A stretch of DNA of 64,000 nt from Thiomonas arsenitoxydans. GTDB taxonomy: Bacteria > Pseudomonadota > Gammaproteobacteria > Burkholderiales > Burkholderiaceae_C. This document shows positions 52,576 to 62,524 of this stretch, piece by piece. Position 1 is the first letter of the stretch, and each line of letters opens with the position of its first letter. Where the stretch lies: contig NC_014145.1 of the NCBI RefSeq assembly GCF_000253115.1, positions 1,426,001-1,490,000 on the forward strand. The letters are read 5' to 3'. The notes beneath the pieces were generated by a model that saw only the letters and a program-made list of their open reading frames with translations, did not search any database and was not told the origin of the DNA. The position numbers and the translations under genes are program-made.

Positions 52576-54105
52576 TCAAATAAACGCCAGCCGCACGGCG
52601 CCCCAATGACGGCCGCCCACGCTCACCGGGCGCGATAGCTCCTGCATGATCTCGCCGGTATCGCGGGCATAGACCTGCAGCAGATAGGGGTTGGTGTTTT
52701 GCGCGGCGGCCAGACCCACCGGGTCGTTGAACAGTCGCATGGAGCGGTTGCCCGCCAGATCGGTGGCGTAGTCGCCGGTCAGCGGGCGATCGAACACGCT
52801 GTTGTGTGCCGCGGCGTAGCCGTTGCGGTCCACCAGCAGCGCAAAGCGGTATTGCTCGCTCTTGCCCAGCCAGGCGTCTTCGATGGGCTGGATGCGGCTT
52901 TTGATGAACTCGGTGAAGCGGGTGCGGAATTTCTGCGGCTTGGTTCCGGGCACCGGCTCGTACTGTTCGTCCCACAGCGCCTGCTCGGTGAGCGCGCCGC
53001 TGGCCAGCGCCTGAGCGAGTGCGGCCTCGATCTCTTTGCAAACGGCGTCGAGATCGCGCATCACCTGGCTGGTTTTCGAGGCGGTGACGAATTGCGTGGC
53101 CGCCTCGAACAAGGTCTGGCTGGCGTTGAGCGACTGCTGCACTTCGTCGGCAATGCGCTCGCTGGTGGCGATGGTCTGGTTGGCGCTGGCCTGTACCGTG
53201 CTGGACAGTGCGGCGAACTGGCCGCTAATGGTGCGCACGGCGTCCACCTCGTGACCGAGTTGGGTGTAAACCTTGTTCACGCCGGAATTCATCGCCTCGA
53301 TGTTGCGGGCGATGTCCTGGAAATTGGCCGACATGGCTGTGGCCAGCGCTTTGCCGTTGTCCATCTGCGCGGCGAACTGCTGGGTCGATTGCGTGACCAC
53401 TTGCAGGCTGCGGCTGACTTCGGCGGCGAAGGTGGCGATGCTCTGCACCGATTGCTGCGTGTTCATCGCCAGCTTGCGGATTTCTTCGGCCACCACGGCA
53501 AAGCCGCGTCCAGCCTCGCCCACGCGGGCGGCTTCGATATTGGCGTTGAGCGCCAGCAGGCTGGTTTTCTGCGCGATGTCCTTGATGACTTGCGTGACCG
53601 CGGTGACTTGCGCAAAGCCTTTGCCGAGCGCCTGAATTTCGGTCTGGTTCTGGCTCGTGGTCTGCGCCAGTTGCTCGAACACCGCATTGGCCTCATGCGC
53701 CTCGCGCGCGCCGCGCGTGCTGAGCAGGGTGATGCTTTGCGAATCGGCCCGCAACGCCTCGGTCTGGCCCTGCACCCCGACGATGCCGCGGATGAAGGTT
53801 TCCAGGCTTTCGCCCATGGCGCCGATGCGCTCGGTCTGCTCCTTCGCATGCCTTTGCGCGTCCTGCGTGGCGGTGCGCGCCTCGAAGCTGATGCGCGCAA
53901 TGCCGTAGGCCACCCCGGTGGCGTTGTGCGTGGTGGTATCGACCAGATGCGTGACCAGGGCGAGGAATTCATCCAGACCCGCACCGCATCCTTGGGGCGC
54001 CGTTTGCCGCAGGTCGACCGGGCGCTGGGTGAGCAAGTGCTGCAGAAATTCCGCCGGGGTGTTGCTACTGGCTTCTGCTGGGGGTGCTGAGGGCGTGGTA
54101 TCCAT
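52576..54105 (-). CDS. Cytoplasmic chemoreceptor with C-terminal sensor domain
   Basis: 509 residues without a transmembrane segment. MCP signalling region about residues 90-370; the hairpin tip reads [40 protein letters not shown] (cited in part). The C-terminal domain (about 385-509: [62 protein letters not shown]) resembles a Cache/PilJ-like sensor placed after, not before, the signalling part. Last gene of the chemotaxis operon, 47 nt after cheV. Confidence 0.9.
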   Translation of the reverse strand: MDTTPSAPPAEASSNTPAEFLQHLLTQRPVDLRQTAPQGCGAGLDEFLALVTHLVDTTTHNATGVAYGIARISFEARTATQDAQRHAKEQTERIGAMGESLETFIRGIVGVQGQTEALRADSQSITLLSTRGAREAHEANAVFEQLAQTTSQNQTEIQALGKGFAQVTAVTQVIKDIAQKTSLLALNANIEAARVGEAGRGFAVVAEEIRKLAMNTQQSVQSIATFAAEVSRSLQVVTQSTQQFAAQMDNGKALATAMSANFQDIARNIEAMNSGVNKVYTQLGHEVDAVRTISGQFAALSSTVQASANQTIATSERIADEVQQSLNASQTLFEAATQFVTASKTSQVMRDLDAVCKEIEAALAQALASGALTEQALWDEQYEPVPGTKPQKFRTRFTEFIKSRIQPIEDAWLGKSEQYRFALLVDRNGYAAAHNSVFDRPLTGDYATDLAGNRSMRLFNDPVGLAAAQNTNPYLLQVYARDTGEIMQELSRPVSVGGRHWGAVRLAFI

Positions 54106-54152
54106 CGGTCGATTCGCTTTGTTAAACCGCTTGAATGAAAAAACGGGAGCGT

Positions 54153-55118
54153 TCAGGCGTGCGCGGCAATCGCCTTGCGAATGGTCTGCGCCAATTCGTC
54201 GGCGACGAACTTCGCCACATAGGCATCGGCGCCCACGCTGCGGGCATGGTCCTCATTGGCCGAGCCCGACAGCGAGGAGTGGATGACCACCGGAATGTTC
54301 TTGAAGCGCTCGTCCTGCTTGATGTGGCGGGTGAGGGTGAAGCCGTCCATCTCGGGCATTTCCAGGTCGGTGAGCACCAGCTGCACCTTGTCTTCGATGC
54401 GCTTGCCTTCGGCGCGCGCCTCGTTCGCCAGGGTTTGCAGGCGCTCCCAGGCTTCCTTGCCGGTTTTGGTGCTGACGAAGGGCGCGTGCAGTGCCTGCAA
54501 GGCCTTCTCAATCTGCGCACGGGCCACATAGGAGTCGTCGGCCGTGAGAATGACCGCGCCGGGCTTCAGCCCCAGCGCCGGGCCCATATTGTGGGTGTCT
54601 TTCACCTCATGCACGCGTGAGGGCAGCACGTCGCGCAGCACCTTTTCCACGTCGAGCACCAGCGCCAGCCGGGTGGTCTGATCGTCTTCCAGGCGGGCGA
54701 TGCTGGTGACCATGCCGCCCACGGCATTGGCCTCGGCCGACAGCACCTTGCTCCATTCCAGCCGCACGATTTCTTCAACCTCTTCCACCGCGAAACCCTG
54801 CACCGAGCGCTCGTACTCGGTGACCACCAGAATGTTCAGCCCGGTCTTGGGCACGCAGCCGACCACGGCCGGCAGGTCGATAACGGGGATGATCTGCCCG
54901 CGGATATTGGCCACGCCCAGCACATGCTTGGGCGCACCGGGCATGACGGTGACCTGCGGCATCACCAGCGCCTCGCGCACCTTGAATACATTGATGCCGA
55001 ACAGCTCGCGCCGCGACGATTGCGGCTCTTCGCCAAGGCGAAACAGCAGCAGTTCGAATTTATTGGTGCCAGCGAGGTTGGAACGCTCGTCGACTTCTTG
55101 CAAGACGTTGGAATTCAT
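54153..55118 (-). CDS. cheV: CheV coupling protein (CheW-receiver fusion)
   Basis: 321 residues. N-terminal CheW-like domain (about 20-165: [37 protein letters not shown]). C-terminal receiver (about 185-318) with the acidic pair in ILTADDS, phospho-acceptor Asp in [13 protein letters not shown], Ser in VIHSSLSG and Lys in YVAKF. Couples receptors to CheA and can buffer phosphate. No separate cheW is in the window, so CheV may be the main coupler of this cluster. Confidence 0.95.
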   Translation of the reverse strand: MNSNVLQEVDERSNLAGTNKFELLLFRLGEEPQSSRRELFGINVFKVREALVMPQVTVMPGAPKHVLGVANIRGQIIPVIDLPAVVGCVPKTGLNILVVTEYERSVQGFAVEEVEEIVRLEWSKVLSAEANAVGGMVTSIARLEDDQTTRLALVLDVEKVLRDVLPSRVHEVKDTHNMGPALGLKPGAVILTADDSYVARAQIEKALQALHAPFVSTKTGKEAWERLQTLANEARAEGKRIEDKVQLVLTDLEMPEMDGFTLTRHIKQDERFKNIPVVIHSSLSGSANEDHARSVGADAYVAKFVADELAQTIRKAIAAHA

Positions 55119-55148
55119 GGTGGGGTCCTGTGGGCTGCAATGAATGAA

Positions 55149-56672
55149 TCAGGGAATCTGGCGCATCAGCGCTTCCAGACGGTCGGTGATGGTGTCGCTC
55201 AAGGCTTCCAGCCGGGTGGCCAGCTCGGTGGTGCGGGCAGTGTTGTCGGTGCGGATGGCTTCGACCAGTGCCTGGCCGGTGCGGTGCACGTCCTGGTGAA
55301 CGGAATCGACGCCGACAAAGCCGGCATCGCTGCCAAAGTAGCCCGCGCCCGCACCGAAGTACCACTTGCCGAAGAAGCAGCCGTGGAAGTTCGACACATC
55401 CATGTCGATCTTCTCTTGCTTCTGCGCCGCGGTGAGCAACTGGCCGATCCACTGGTAGTGCATGGCCAGCGAGACCCGCAGGGTGACGGCGGGGTCAAGC
55501 CACTTCGACACCGCGGTGACGCCGGTCTTGAGCTGCTCGCGTGAGGTGCGGATGAGGGTCATCATGGCCTCGAAGCGTTGCACCAGCACCTGCATCAGCG
55601 CGGCGGCCTGTTCGGCATCCAGGCGCTGGCGGTCGGCGTCGCTGACCAGTTGGCGCATCAGAGCGGTCTGCTCGGTCGTGACGGTGCGTACCTTGCCGAG
55701 CATGCTCTTGACCTCGACCAGTGTTTCGCCGGTGTTGGTGACCAAGGCGCCGACACGCTGCACCCGTTGCACCGAGCGCGCCATGTCGGTGCCGACGTCG
55801 GACGACTGGTCGCGCAGGTTATGGGTGAGTTCTTCGATTTCGTGGGTGATGCGGGCAGTTTTGCGCGCCAGATTGCGCACCTCGTCGGCCACCACGGCAA
55901 AGCCGCGCCCGTGTTCGCCAGCTCTGGCGGCCTCGATGGCGGCGTTGAGCGCCAGCAGATTGGTCTGCGAGGCGATTTCGCTGATGCCCGCAGTGAGCGT
56001 CTCGACTGAGCGCACCGCATCGACAAAGCCGGTGAGCTTGGCTTCGGTGTTGGAAATGAAACGCGACACATCGGCCACTTCTTCAAGCGTGGTGGAAATG
56101 GATTTTTCACTGTGCTCGACCGATTCAGTGGTGGCGTCGACCCGGCTGCGCAAATCGTCGAGCTGGGTTTGCGCGGTGTGGGTTTGCAGGGCTGCGCCTT
56201 GCAGCCGCGCCGCCATATCGCCCACCCGCTGCGACAGGCCGTGGATGTCGTGGTCGAAACCGGCGGTGCGGCTTTCGGCGAACGCGAGCGACTGGGTGGT
56301 GGTGCGCAGCGCGTCCACGCCGTGCAGCAACATCTGCCGCACGCCGCCGAGCTTGCGCACCCAGTCGTCGGCGTCGATCAGGTCGATGTCGCGCAGCGCG
56401 GCTTCGCCCTTGCCGCTGATCAAATCGAGCACGGCTTGCAGCACCCGTTCGCGGTCTTCGCGCACGCGCTCAAGCAGCCCGCCGGGGGGGACTTGAGCTC
56501 CGGTGTTGACTGACGTTTGTTTTTTCTCACGGCCACCCTCCCCACCCCAACCCTCCCCACCCTGTGGAGAGGGAGTCTGGTTGTCTCCTCCTCCACTCAG
56601 TGGGGGAGGTTGGGAGGGGGAGGATGCGTCCGCATCCACGATGGTTGCCATGTCGGGGCTGTCGGGTTCCAC
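55149..56672 (-). CDS. Soluble chemoreceptor with C-terminal CZB zinc domain
   Basis: 507 residues, no transmembrane segment. Start GTG 56672 is supported by a CGGAG site 8 nt upstream; ATG 56651 is an alternative. Residues about 15-50 are encoded by a REP/BIME-like repeat and are low complexity. Signalling domain about 200-370 with the tip [38 protein letters not shown] (cited in part). C-terminal CZB domain (about 400-490) with zinc-ligand pattern [26 protein letters not shown] receptors sense zinc or oxidants at Cys-Zn. Confidence 0.92.
   Translation of the reverse strand: MEPDSPDMATIVDADASSPSQPPPLSGGGDNQTPSPQGGEGWGGEGGREKKQTSVNTGAQVPPGGLLERVREDRERVLQAVLDLISGKGEAALRDIDLIDADDWVRKLGGVRQMLLHGVDALRTTTQSLAFAESRTAGFDHDIHGLSQRVGDMAARLQGAALQTHTAQTQLDDLRSRVDATTESVEHSEKSISTTLEEVADVSRFISNTEAKLTGFVDAVRSVETLTAGISEIASQTNLLALNAAIEAARAGEHGRGFAVVADEVRNLARKTARITHEIEELTHNLRDQSSDVGTDMARSVQRVQRVGALVTNTGETLVEVKSMLGKVRTVTTEQTALMRQLVSDADRQRLDAEQAAALMQVLVQRFEAMMTLIRTSREQLKTGVTAVSKWLDPAVTLRVSLAMHYQWIGQLLTAAQKQEKIDMDVSNFHGCFFGKWYFGAGAGYFGSDAGFVGVDSVHQDVHRTGQALVEAIRTDNTARTTELATRLEALSDTITDRLEALMRQIP
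56533..56623. repeat. REP/BIME-like inverted pair inside an MCP gene
   Basis: The left element contains CCACCCTCCCCACCCCAACC and ends in a short hairpin (CCCTGTGGAGAGGG region). The right element contains CTCCACTCAGTGGGGGAG then GTTGGGAGGGGGAGG. The layout and orientation equal those at 39277-39423. It encodes [11 protein letters not shown] and [12 protein letters not shown] near the receptor N-terminus. Confidence 0.8.
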
Positions 56673-56705
56673 TGACTGTCTCCGGTTGTCGGGTCGGGCA
56701 GGGCT

Positions 56706-57950
56706 TCAGCCGACCTTGCTCTGGCTCTCGATGGCATCGCTGAGCGCTTGCAGTCGGTCGACGATCAGATCTTCCTGATCGCTGAGTGAGCTGGATAAGC
56801 GCGCCACCTGATCGCGCTGGCCGCCGTGCACGGCTTCGAGCAGTTGCTTCGCAGTGGCGTGAATCTGCGCATGCGGCGCTTCGAGCGCGCGGAAGGCGGA
56901 GAGGCCGCCAAAAGTCGCCACGCCCTGGCTGTCATACCACTTGCCCAGGCGGCAGTTGTGGTGGTCGGTGACTTCCGTGGGCAGCTGGGCCTGTTTGTCT
57001 TTCGAGGCTTCGGCCAGAATGTGATTGACAAAGTCTTTGTGATCTTCCTGCGCCGACTGCAGCATCATGCGCGTGGCGCTGGTCTGCATATTGCTGACCT
57101 GATTGTTCATGCGCACCACGACCGACTGCACCAGATCGAGCTCCTTGCCCGAGTTGGCGCTGGTGGTGGCGATGTCGTGGGCCTGCTGGCCGATGGCGGT
57201 GGTGTTTTCCTCCACCTCGGCGGTGGCGACCTGTACCCGGCGCGCCAGATTGCGCACTTCGTCGGCCACCACGGCAAAGCCGCGGCCATGCTCGCCGGCT
57301 CTGGCGGCCTCGATGGCGGCGTTGAGCGCGAGCAGATTGGTCTGGTAAGAGATTTCGCGGATATTGCGCACGATGGCGCTGATGGCGTTGACCTGCTCTT
57401 GCAGGTGCGCGACTGCGGCGCCGTTGCCATTGATGGCGCGGCCCACATTGCTAATGGCGGTATCCACCGAGGTCATGGACTGGCCGATGTCGCCGGCCGC
57501 GCTGTTGAGGGTGCTGACCACCTCTTTGAGCCGATCGCTCACGGCGCTGACGTCTTTGAGGTGCGACACATCGCGCCAACTGGCATGAAACGCGATGACC
57601 TGGCCTTGCGGATCGCGCACCGCAACGAAAATAAGCGCGAAGATCACCTTGCCCACGGCCATCTCCTGCACATGTTTTTCCAGGCTGCCGTCGGCCAGAC
57701 GCCGCAGGATGGCGCGGATGCGTTCCGGGTCTTTGTGGAACTGGTGAATGGAATGGTGCAGAGCGTTGCGCACGTCGGCGCCGCGCAGGGCTCCGTTGAG
57801 AGTGGTGTGAAACCGCTCCATGGTTTCGCGCGCGGTGCGGTTCATGTAGAACACGCCGTTTTCCATGGCGGCGTTGGCCTCGGCCAGCATTTCCAGGCTG
57901 TCGAGCGGTTCCAGAGCTTGTTGCAGATAGTGGAGGGCGGTGGCGTCCAT
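56706..57950 (-). CDS. Soluble chemoreceptor with PAS and CZB domains
   Basis: 414 residues from the ATG at 57950. N-terminal PAS (about 10-130; [19 protein letters not shown], then [24 protein letters not shown]), MCP signalling core about 150-290 with the usual [20 protein letters not shown] tip, C-terminal CZB (about 310-400: [18 protein letters not shown]). It resembles Aer2- and CZB-type energy or redox receptors. It follows the ODP gene by 40 nt, which suggests a receptor-sensor pair. Confidence 0.92.
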   Translation of the reverse strand: MDATALHYLQQALEPLDSLEMLAEANAAMENGVFYMNRTARETMERFHTTLNGALRGADVRNALHHSIHQFHKDPERIRAILRRLADGSLEKHVQEMAVGKVIFALIFVAVRDPQGQVIAFHASWRDVSHLKDVSAVSDRLKEVVSTLNSAAGDIGQSMTSVDTAISNVGRAINGNGAAVAHLQEQVNAISAIVRNIREISYQTNLLALNAAIEAARAGEHGRGFAVVADEVRNLARRVQVATAEVEENTTAIGQQAHDIATTSANSGKELDLVQSVVVRMNNQVSNMQTSATRMMLQSAQEDHKDFVNHILAEASKDKQAQLPTEVTDHHNCRLGKWYDSQGVATFGGLSAFRALEAPHAQIHATAKQLLEAVHGGQRDQVARLSSSLSDQEDLIVDRLQALSDAIESQSKVG

Positions 57951-57990
57951 GATGGTGACGAGAGAGATTAGGGTGAGATGGGGGGCGGGC

Positions 57991-58743
57991 TTACTCGATG
58001 GCCGAGCCGACCTTGAGCGCGTCGAACCAGTCAATGAAGCGCTTGACGTTCTGGCCGGTATAAATGGCGCCGTGCTGCGGGGCGAGAAAGTCGATGTCCA
58101 TCTTCGAGACACGCTCGCACCAGTTGCGCTTGGCCGCCATCGACGGCATCCAGCGTTTATGGAAATACTCGGCGGACTTGATGTGCTCGTCGAACGCGGC
58201 GGGTGATTCGATGTTGCGGCGATCGACGAAGGGCGCATGACCGGCGGGCAGCAGCGCCGCGCCCACATCGCCGCAGAACAGCACTTTGGCGAAGGCGTCA
58301 TAGACGTGGAAGTTCGCCGAAGAGTGCAGATAATGCGCGGGGACGAACTGCAGCCGGGCGGAGCCCAGAGTCATTTCGCCGCCTTCATCGGGAATGTCGC
58401 GCAGATCGGCGTCGAGCGCGCCGTAATGGCGGATAAAGCCGCTCCACAGCTTGGGCACATGCCAGGCGATGGTCGGGCTGCAAGCGTTCCACAGCGGCAG
58501 GCTGGAGGCGATGTCGGGGTCTTGATGGCTGACGAAAGCGGCTTTGAGCGAGCCGGGTGGGGCCACTTCGACCAGGGCGCTGAACACCTGCGGGAAGATC
58601 TCGAATCCGCCCGGATCGAGGATGAGGGTTTGGTCGTCCACGCTCAAGGCATAGACGTTGGAGTCGATGACGCGGCGCTCGTCCTGGTCGTAGATGATGT
58701 TCCAGTGGTGGTTACCCTGGCTGAAAAATTGCAGCGATTTCAT
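57991..58743 (-). CDS. ODP: oxygen-binding di-iron metallo-beta-lactamase-fold protein
   Basis: 250 residues. Metallo-beta-lactamase fold with a modified ligand set: H73-x-D75-x-D77 (SHQDPDI) instead of HxHxD, H137 or H140 (AHYLHSS), D159 (FCGDVG) and H224 (APQHGAIY). This resembles flavodiiron proteins without a flavodoxin domain, and the ODP protein of Treponema denticola, which binds O2/Fe and signals to a chemoreceptor. Position inside a chemotaxis operon next to soluble receptors supports the same job here. Overlaps the upstream gene by 4 nt. Confidence 0.85.
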   Translation of the reverse strand: MKSLQFFSQGNHHWNIIYDQDERRVIDSNVYALSVDDQTLILDPGGFEIFPQVFSALVEVAPPGSLKAAFVSHQDPDIASSLPLWNACSPTIAWHVPKLWSGFIRHYGALDADLRDIPDEGGEMTLGSARLQFVPAHYLHSSANFHVYDAFAKVLFCGDVGAALLPAGHAPFVDRRNIESPAAFDEHIKSAEYFHKRWMPSMAAKRNWCERVSKMDIDFLAPQHGAIYTGQNVKRFIDWFDALKVGSAIE

Positions 58744-59354
58744 TCGATGATCCTTTCAATTTGTTCGCGATAGGTGCGCAGCAATTCCTGCACGCCGCTC
58801 ACAGACCGATCCATTTCCAGCGAGACCTGCGCCAGCGGCGCGCTGACCGTGCCTTTCAGCGCCGCTTCGATGCGGCCGTTGACCACGACATAGTCGAGCT
58901 CGGCAATGACGGACTGAAAGCGGTCGAGCGCCGAGTTCAGCGCCAGACCGGCGCGGCGGCTGCCCGCGGCGTGGCGATCCTGCATGTCGGCGTGCTGGCG
59001 CATGCGCTCGGCCAGTGAGGGGCAATGCACGGTGGCGGCGTTGTGAATGTTGCGCAGGCTCTCCATCTGCTGCGCATCGCGCAGGGTTTCCATAAAGTGC
59101 AGCATCAACGGGTTGATGAGCTTTTGCACTTGTTCGGCGGCAGCCTGCATGGCCTGCGCGCCTTCGCGGAAAGCCTGCGCCACCACGCCGTAGCCGGCGA
59201 GTTCCTTGCCGTGGCGCTTGACCAGCACCTGCGCGTTGAGCGCTTTGCGGTCGATTTCGCGCAGGCGTTTTTTCAGAGCGCCCTGAAAGGCGTAGGTGGC
59301 ATCAGCCACGGCGATGAAGTCGCGGCGCAGGGTGTCGAGAGATTGGTCGTCCAT
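58740..59354 (-). CDS. Unknown helical protein of the chemotaxis operon
   Basis: 204 residues, almost entirely helical, no transmembrane segment. Sequence such as REGAQAMQAAAEQVQKLINPLMLHFMETLRDAQQMESLRNIH (cited in part) and a C-terminal MDRSVSGVQELLRTYREQIERI suggest a four-helix bundle or coiled coil. I recognise no family. It lies 6 nt after cheA and overlaps the ODP gene. It could be a receptor-like adaptor between ODP and CheA. Confidence 0.65.
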   Translation of the reverse strand: MDDQSLDTLRRDFIAVADATYAFQGALKKRLREIDRKALNAQVLVKRHGKELAGYGVVAQAFREGAQAMQAAAEQVQKLINPLMLHFMETLRDAQQMESLRNIHNAATVHCPSLAERMRQHADMQDRHAAGSRRAGLALNSALDRFQSVIAELDYVVVNGRIEAALKGTVSAPLAQVSLEMDRSVSGVQELLRTYREQIERIIE

Positions 59355-59360
59355 GATGGG

Positions 59361-61376
59361 TCAGCTCTTGCGTTGCACCCGGGCCAGCGCGGCGCCGTCG
59401 AGAATCAATACCACCTCGCCGTTGCCCGAGATGGTGGCGCCTTGGTAGAGGGTGTCGTTGGTGGAGATGTCCAGTGGCTTGACCACCGAGTCTTCGGTGC
59501 CCATGGCCTCGGAAACCACCAGCAGCCCCTGCTCGATGAGAATGCCCTCGCTCTGGTCTTTGAGCAGCTCGATCGGGCGGTCTTGCAGCAGTTGGCCGAG
59601 ATCGATGTAGGGCACGACGCGGTTGCCATCGACCTGCACCATCAGCCGACCGGAGATGGAGTGCACCTGCTCGGGGTCGATGGCGAGCAGGTTTTCTATG
59701 GCCGCCACCGGCAGGGCGTAGGTTTCGCGCCGCAGGCGGAAATACAGCACCGGCAGCACGGCCATGGTGAGCGGCAACTCCAGCGTGAGGGTGCTGCCCT
59801 TGCCCAGCGTGGTGTCGATGTCGATGCGGCCGCGCAGCGAGGCGACGGTGGAGCGCACCACATCCATGCCGACGCCGCGGCCGGAGAGTTCGCTGACCTG
59901 CTCTTTGGTGGAGAAGCCGGGCAGAAAGATGAGTTCGAGCATCTCGCGCTCAGACAGTCGCGCGGCTTCCTGCGCGGTGATGACGCCTTTGGAAATGGCG
60001 TGCTGCATGATTTTTTGTGCATTCATGCCGCGACCATCGTCGCCCACCTGAATCTGCACCTTGTCGCCCAGATGGCGGGCGAGCACGCGCAGCACGGCCT
60101 CCTCGGGCTTGCCGGCCTGACGGCGTACCTCAGGCTCTTCGATGCCGTGGTCGAGCGCGTTGCGCACCAGGTGAATGAGCGGGCCGGAGAGCGCATCGAC
60201 CACGGTCTTGTCGATTTCCACGTCTTCGCCCTCGATGTCCAGCCGCACTTTTTTACCCAGGCTGCGCGAGGCGTCGCGCACCACCCGGGGCAGGCTTTGG
60301 AACAGGCGCTTGCACGGCTGCATGCGCAGGCGCATGACGGTGTTTTGCAGGTCGTTGACGGCGAGATCGGTTTCGCGCGCCAGCCGGGCCAGGGCTTCGT
60401 CTTCCTGCGCCATGCGGGCCACGGCGGCGCTGAGTCGGTTGCGCAGCAGCACGAGTTCGCCGACCTGGTTCATCGCCTGGTCGAGCCGGGTGGAATCGAC
60501 GCGGATGGAGCTTTCTTCGGCGGCGCTGCCGTTGGCCGAGCGTGCCGACGGTGCCGCGGGCTCGGCTTTTTGCGCGGCTTTTTGCGCAACTTCGGGCGCT
60601 GGCGCGCTGGCCTGACCTGGGGCGTGGCCAGCGCCGTGAATCTGGTCGAGCACGCGCTCGAACTCGTCCTGGGTGATCTCGTCGTCGGTACGGCTGGCCG
60701 GTGCCGCAACGGCGCCAGCAGGTGCCGCGCCCGGCGCCTGGCCTGTGCCGTAGAGGTCGTCGAGCACGCGCTCGAATTCGTCTTGGGTGATGGAGTCGCC
60801 GTTTGCGGAGGCGGAGGCGGGGGAAGTGGGCTCGGCGTCGGCGGTGCGGCGTTCGGCAAACAGCCCGGTGCTGCCGCTGTCGCGTTCGGTCTGCGTGACC
60901 CAGAGGCCTTCCCGCGTGGTCTCGGCCGGGGGAGCGGAGCTGGGCGTGGGACTGGGCGACTTGGCCGCTTCCTTGGCCACTTCAGGCAGCGCGGGCGTTT
61001 CGCCGCGGGCGAAAGCCTGGATGTCTGCGCCCAATGCGGCCGGGCCGGGGGGGGGATTTTCGCAGCGCGCCATGTCGTCGAGCATGGCGGTGATGACGTC
61101 GGTGGCGCGCAGGATGGCGTCGATCATCGGCGCGGTGGCGCGCAGTTTGCCGCTGCGCATTTTGTCGAACAGGTCTTCGAGATGGTGGCACCAGTCCACC
61201 ATGTTCTGCGCTTCGAGAAAACCGGCGCCGCCCTTGAGGGTGTGGAAGGCGCGGAAGATGGCGCTGAGCGCTTCGCTGTCGTCGGGCTGGGATTCCAGCC
61301 GCAGCAACTGGTCTTGGGCCTGGCTCAGCAGCTCGCGCGATTCGGCGAGAAATTCCAGCAGGATGTCGTTGTCCAT
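59361..61376 (-). CDS. cheA: Chemotaxis histidine kinase CheA with CheY-docking peptide repeats
   Basis: 671 residues from the ATG at 61376. P1 HPt (1-105) with phospho-His H45 (FRAFHTLKGGAGF). No globular P2: residues 110-290 are a low-complexity linker containing DSITQDEFERVLDDLYGTG (194-212) and DEITQDEFERVLDQIHGAG (232-250). P3 dimerisation about 291-350, P4 kinase with HLVRNALDHGIE, VGDDGRGMN and LSGRGVGMDVV, and P5 CheW-like domain about 535-671. The operon order cheY-cheZ-cheA is clear. The linker repeats resemble CheY-binding peptides of FliM and CheZ. Confidence 0.95.
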   Translation of the reverse strand: MDNDILLEFLAESRELLSQAQDQLLRLESQPDDSEALSAIFRAFHTLKGGAGFLEAQNMVDWCHHLEDLFDKMRSGKLRATAPMIDAILRATDVITAMLDDMARCENPPPGPAALGADIQAFARGETPALPEVAKEAAKSPSPTPSSAPPAETTREGLWVTQTERDSGSTGLFAERRTADAEPTSPASASANGDSITQDEFERVLDDLYGTGQAPGAAPAGAVAAPASRTDDEITQDEFERVLDQIHGAGHAPGQASAPAPEVAQKAAQKAEPAAPSARSANGSAAEESSIRVDSTRLDQAMNQVGELVLLRNRLSAAVARMAQEDEALARLARETDLAVNDLQNTVMRLRMQPCKRLFQSLPRVVRDASRSLGKKVRLDIEGEDVEIDKTVVDALSGPLIHLVRNALDHGIEEPEVRRQAGKPEEAVLRVLARHLGDKVQIQVGDDGRGMNAQKIMQHAISKGVITAQEAARLSEREMLELIFLPGFSTKEQVSELSGRGVGMDVVRSTVASLRGRIDIDTTLGKGSTLTLELPLTMAVLPVLYFRLRRETYALPVAAIENLLAIDPEQVHSISGRLMVQVDGNRVVPYIDLGQLLQDRPIELLKDQSEGILIEQGLLVVSEAMGTEDSVVKPLDISTNDTLYQGATISGNGEVVLILDGAALARVQRKS

Positions 61377-61395
61377 GATGGTGGGGCGGAAGGTT

Positions 61396-61953
61396 TCAGA
61401 TGCCGAGGTCGCGCAGCAGGGCGTCCACGTCATCCTGGGCAAAGGAGGGTCCGGCGTAGGTGGGAACTCCGTTGAGCGGCGCGGCGCTGTCGGCCGCCGG
61501 GGCCGAAGCCTCGGGAGTGGCCGCGGGTTGAAGGTGCGGGCCGAGTTGCTCGACGGCGGCACGGATGCGCTGCTCCACCGCCTGCAGCAGATGGATGGTT
61601 TTTTTCAACCGCTGCCCGGCGAGATCCTGCCCCTGCTGGCTGGCGAGAATGGTGTGGAACTGTTGTTCCAGGCGGTCGAGGCGCTCGTCGATGAAACCGC
61701 CGTGCGTGGCGCGGATGGCGGCGATTTCGGTGAAGCCGTTTTCCACCGCTTCGAGTGTGGACATGGCCTGGGTTTCGGTCAGGCGCAGCGCTTCTTCGAG
61801 CGGATGGCTGGCCTCGGGCAGATCGCTGGAGGCGGCCATGATGCGGCGCACGCCTTCGTGCAGCAGGGCGTCGGCCTCGGTGAGCTTGTGCAGCGCGGTG
61901 GAGGCGGCCGCGGGCTGCGGCGTTTGCGTGGTGGCGGCGTGGTCGAGACTCAT
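61396..61953 (-). CDS. cheZ: CheY-P phosphatase CheZ
   Basis: 185 residues. Long helical hairpin with the catalytic motif [15 protein letters not shown] (Gln in QDLAGQ). The C-terminal peptide [15 protein letters not shown] is the CheY-binding tail, as in E. coli CheZ. Overlaps cheY by 4 nt. It is shorter than enteric CheZ (214), mostly in the N-terminal part. Confidence 0.95.
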   Translation of the reverse strand: MSLDHAATTQTPQPAAASTALHKLTEADALLHEGVRRIMAASSDLPEASHPLEEALRLTETQAMSTLEAVENGFTEIAAIRATHGGFIDERLDRLEQQFHTILASQQGQDLAGQRLKKTIHLLQAVEQRIRAAVEQLGPHLQPAATPEASAPAADSAAPLNGVPTYAGPSFAQDDVDALLRDLGI

Positions 61954-62354
61954 TGGGCCGCTCCCGCCGCCGCGTTGAGGCGCGCCATGATGGCGTCGAG
62001 CTTTTCTTTGAGCGTCTGTGCGGTGAAGGGCTTGACGATGTAGCCGTTCACCCCCGCCTGCGCGGCGGCGATGATGTTTTCTTTCTTGGCTTCGGCCGTG
62101 ACCATGAGCACCGGCAGGCTGCGGATGGCGGGGTTGTCGCTGGCGCGGATGTGTTTGAGCAGGTCGATGCCCTGCATCACCGGCATATTCCAGTCGGTGA
62201 CGACGAACTCGATACCGCCGGCCTGCAGCCGACGCCAGGCTTCTTCGCCGTTTTCCGCCTCGTCGATATTGCCGGTCACATAGCCGGTCTGCATCAGCAG
62301 GCCGCGCACGATGCGGCGCATGGTGGGAAAGTCGTCAACAACCAGGAATTTCAA
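61950..62354 (-). CDS. cheY: Chemotaxis response regulator CheY
   Basis: 134 residues from a TTG at 62354, chosen because GAGG lies 6 nt upstream and the product then starts [14 protein letters not shown]; a longer frame to 62438 would add 28 unlikely residues. Acid pair DD, phospho-Asp in [13 protein letters not shown], Thr in [10 protein letters not shown] and Lys in IVKPF. Output goes to the flagellar switch. First gene of the operon, with a FliA-type promoter upstream. Confidence 0.95.
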   Translation of the reverse strand: MKFLVVDDFPTMRRIVRGLLMQTGYVTGNIDEAENGEEAWRRLQAGGIEFVVTDWNMPVMQGIDLLKHIRASDNPAIRSLPVLMVTAEAKKENIIAAAQAGVNGYIVKPFTAQTLKEKLDAIMARLNAAAGAAQ

Positions 62355-62389
62355 GGTGGGCCTCGTAATGGTTTTGTCTTGCGTTTGGA

Positions 62390-62416
62390 GTAACGGCACG
62401 CGGGGCGGGAACTTGA
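62390..62416 (-). promoter_or_regulatory. FliA (sigma-28) promoter of the cheYZA operon
   Basis: On the minus strand TCAAGTTC, an 11-nt spacer, then GCCGTTAC. The consensus is TAAAGTTT-N11-GCCGATAA, so both boxes match 6 of 8 and the spacing is exact. Transcription would start about 26 nt before the cheY TTG. Confidence 0.65.
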
Positions 62417-62524
62417 ATCGCTTTGGCGGCGCGGCCATGGAAATCGAGGCGGACTTGTTTCAGGTCAACAGGATCGAATGTTTCGCTTGCCTGCCCTTGG
62501 CTTCGATCAATAGCATGGCGCCCC

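Noticed and set aside
59025..61475. 816-residue plus-strand ORF
   Set aside because: Antisense to cheA; the Gly/Val/His-rich sequence shows no domain.
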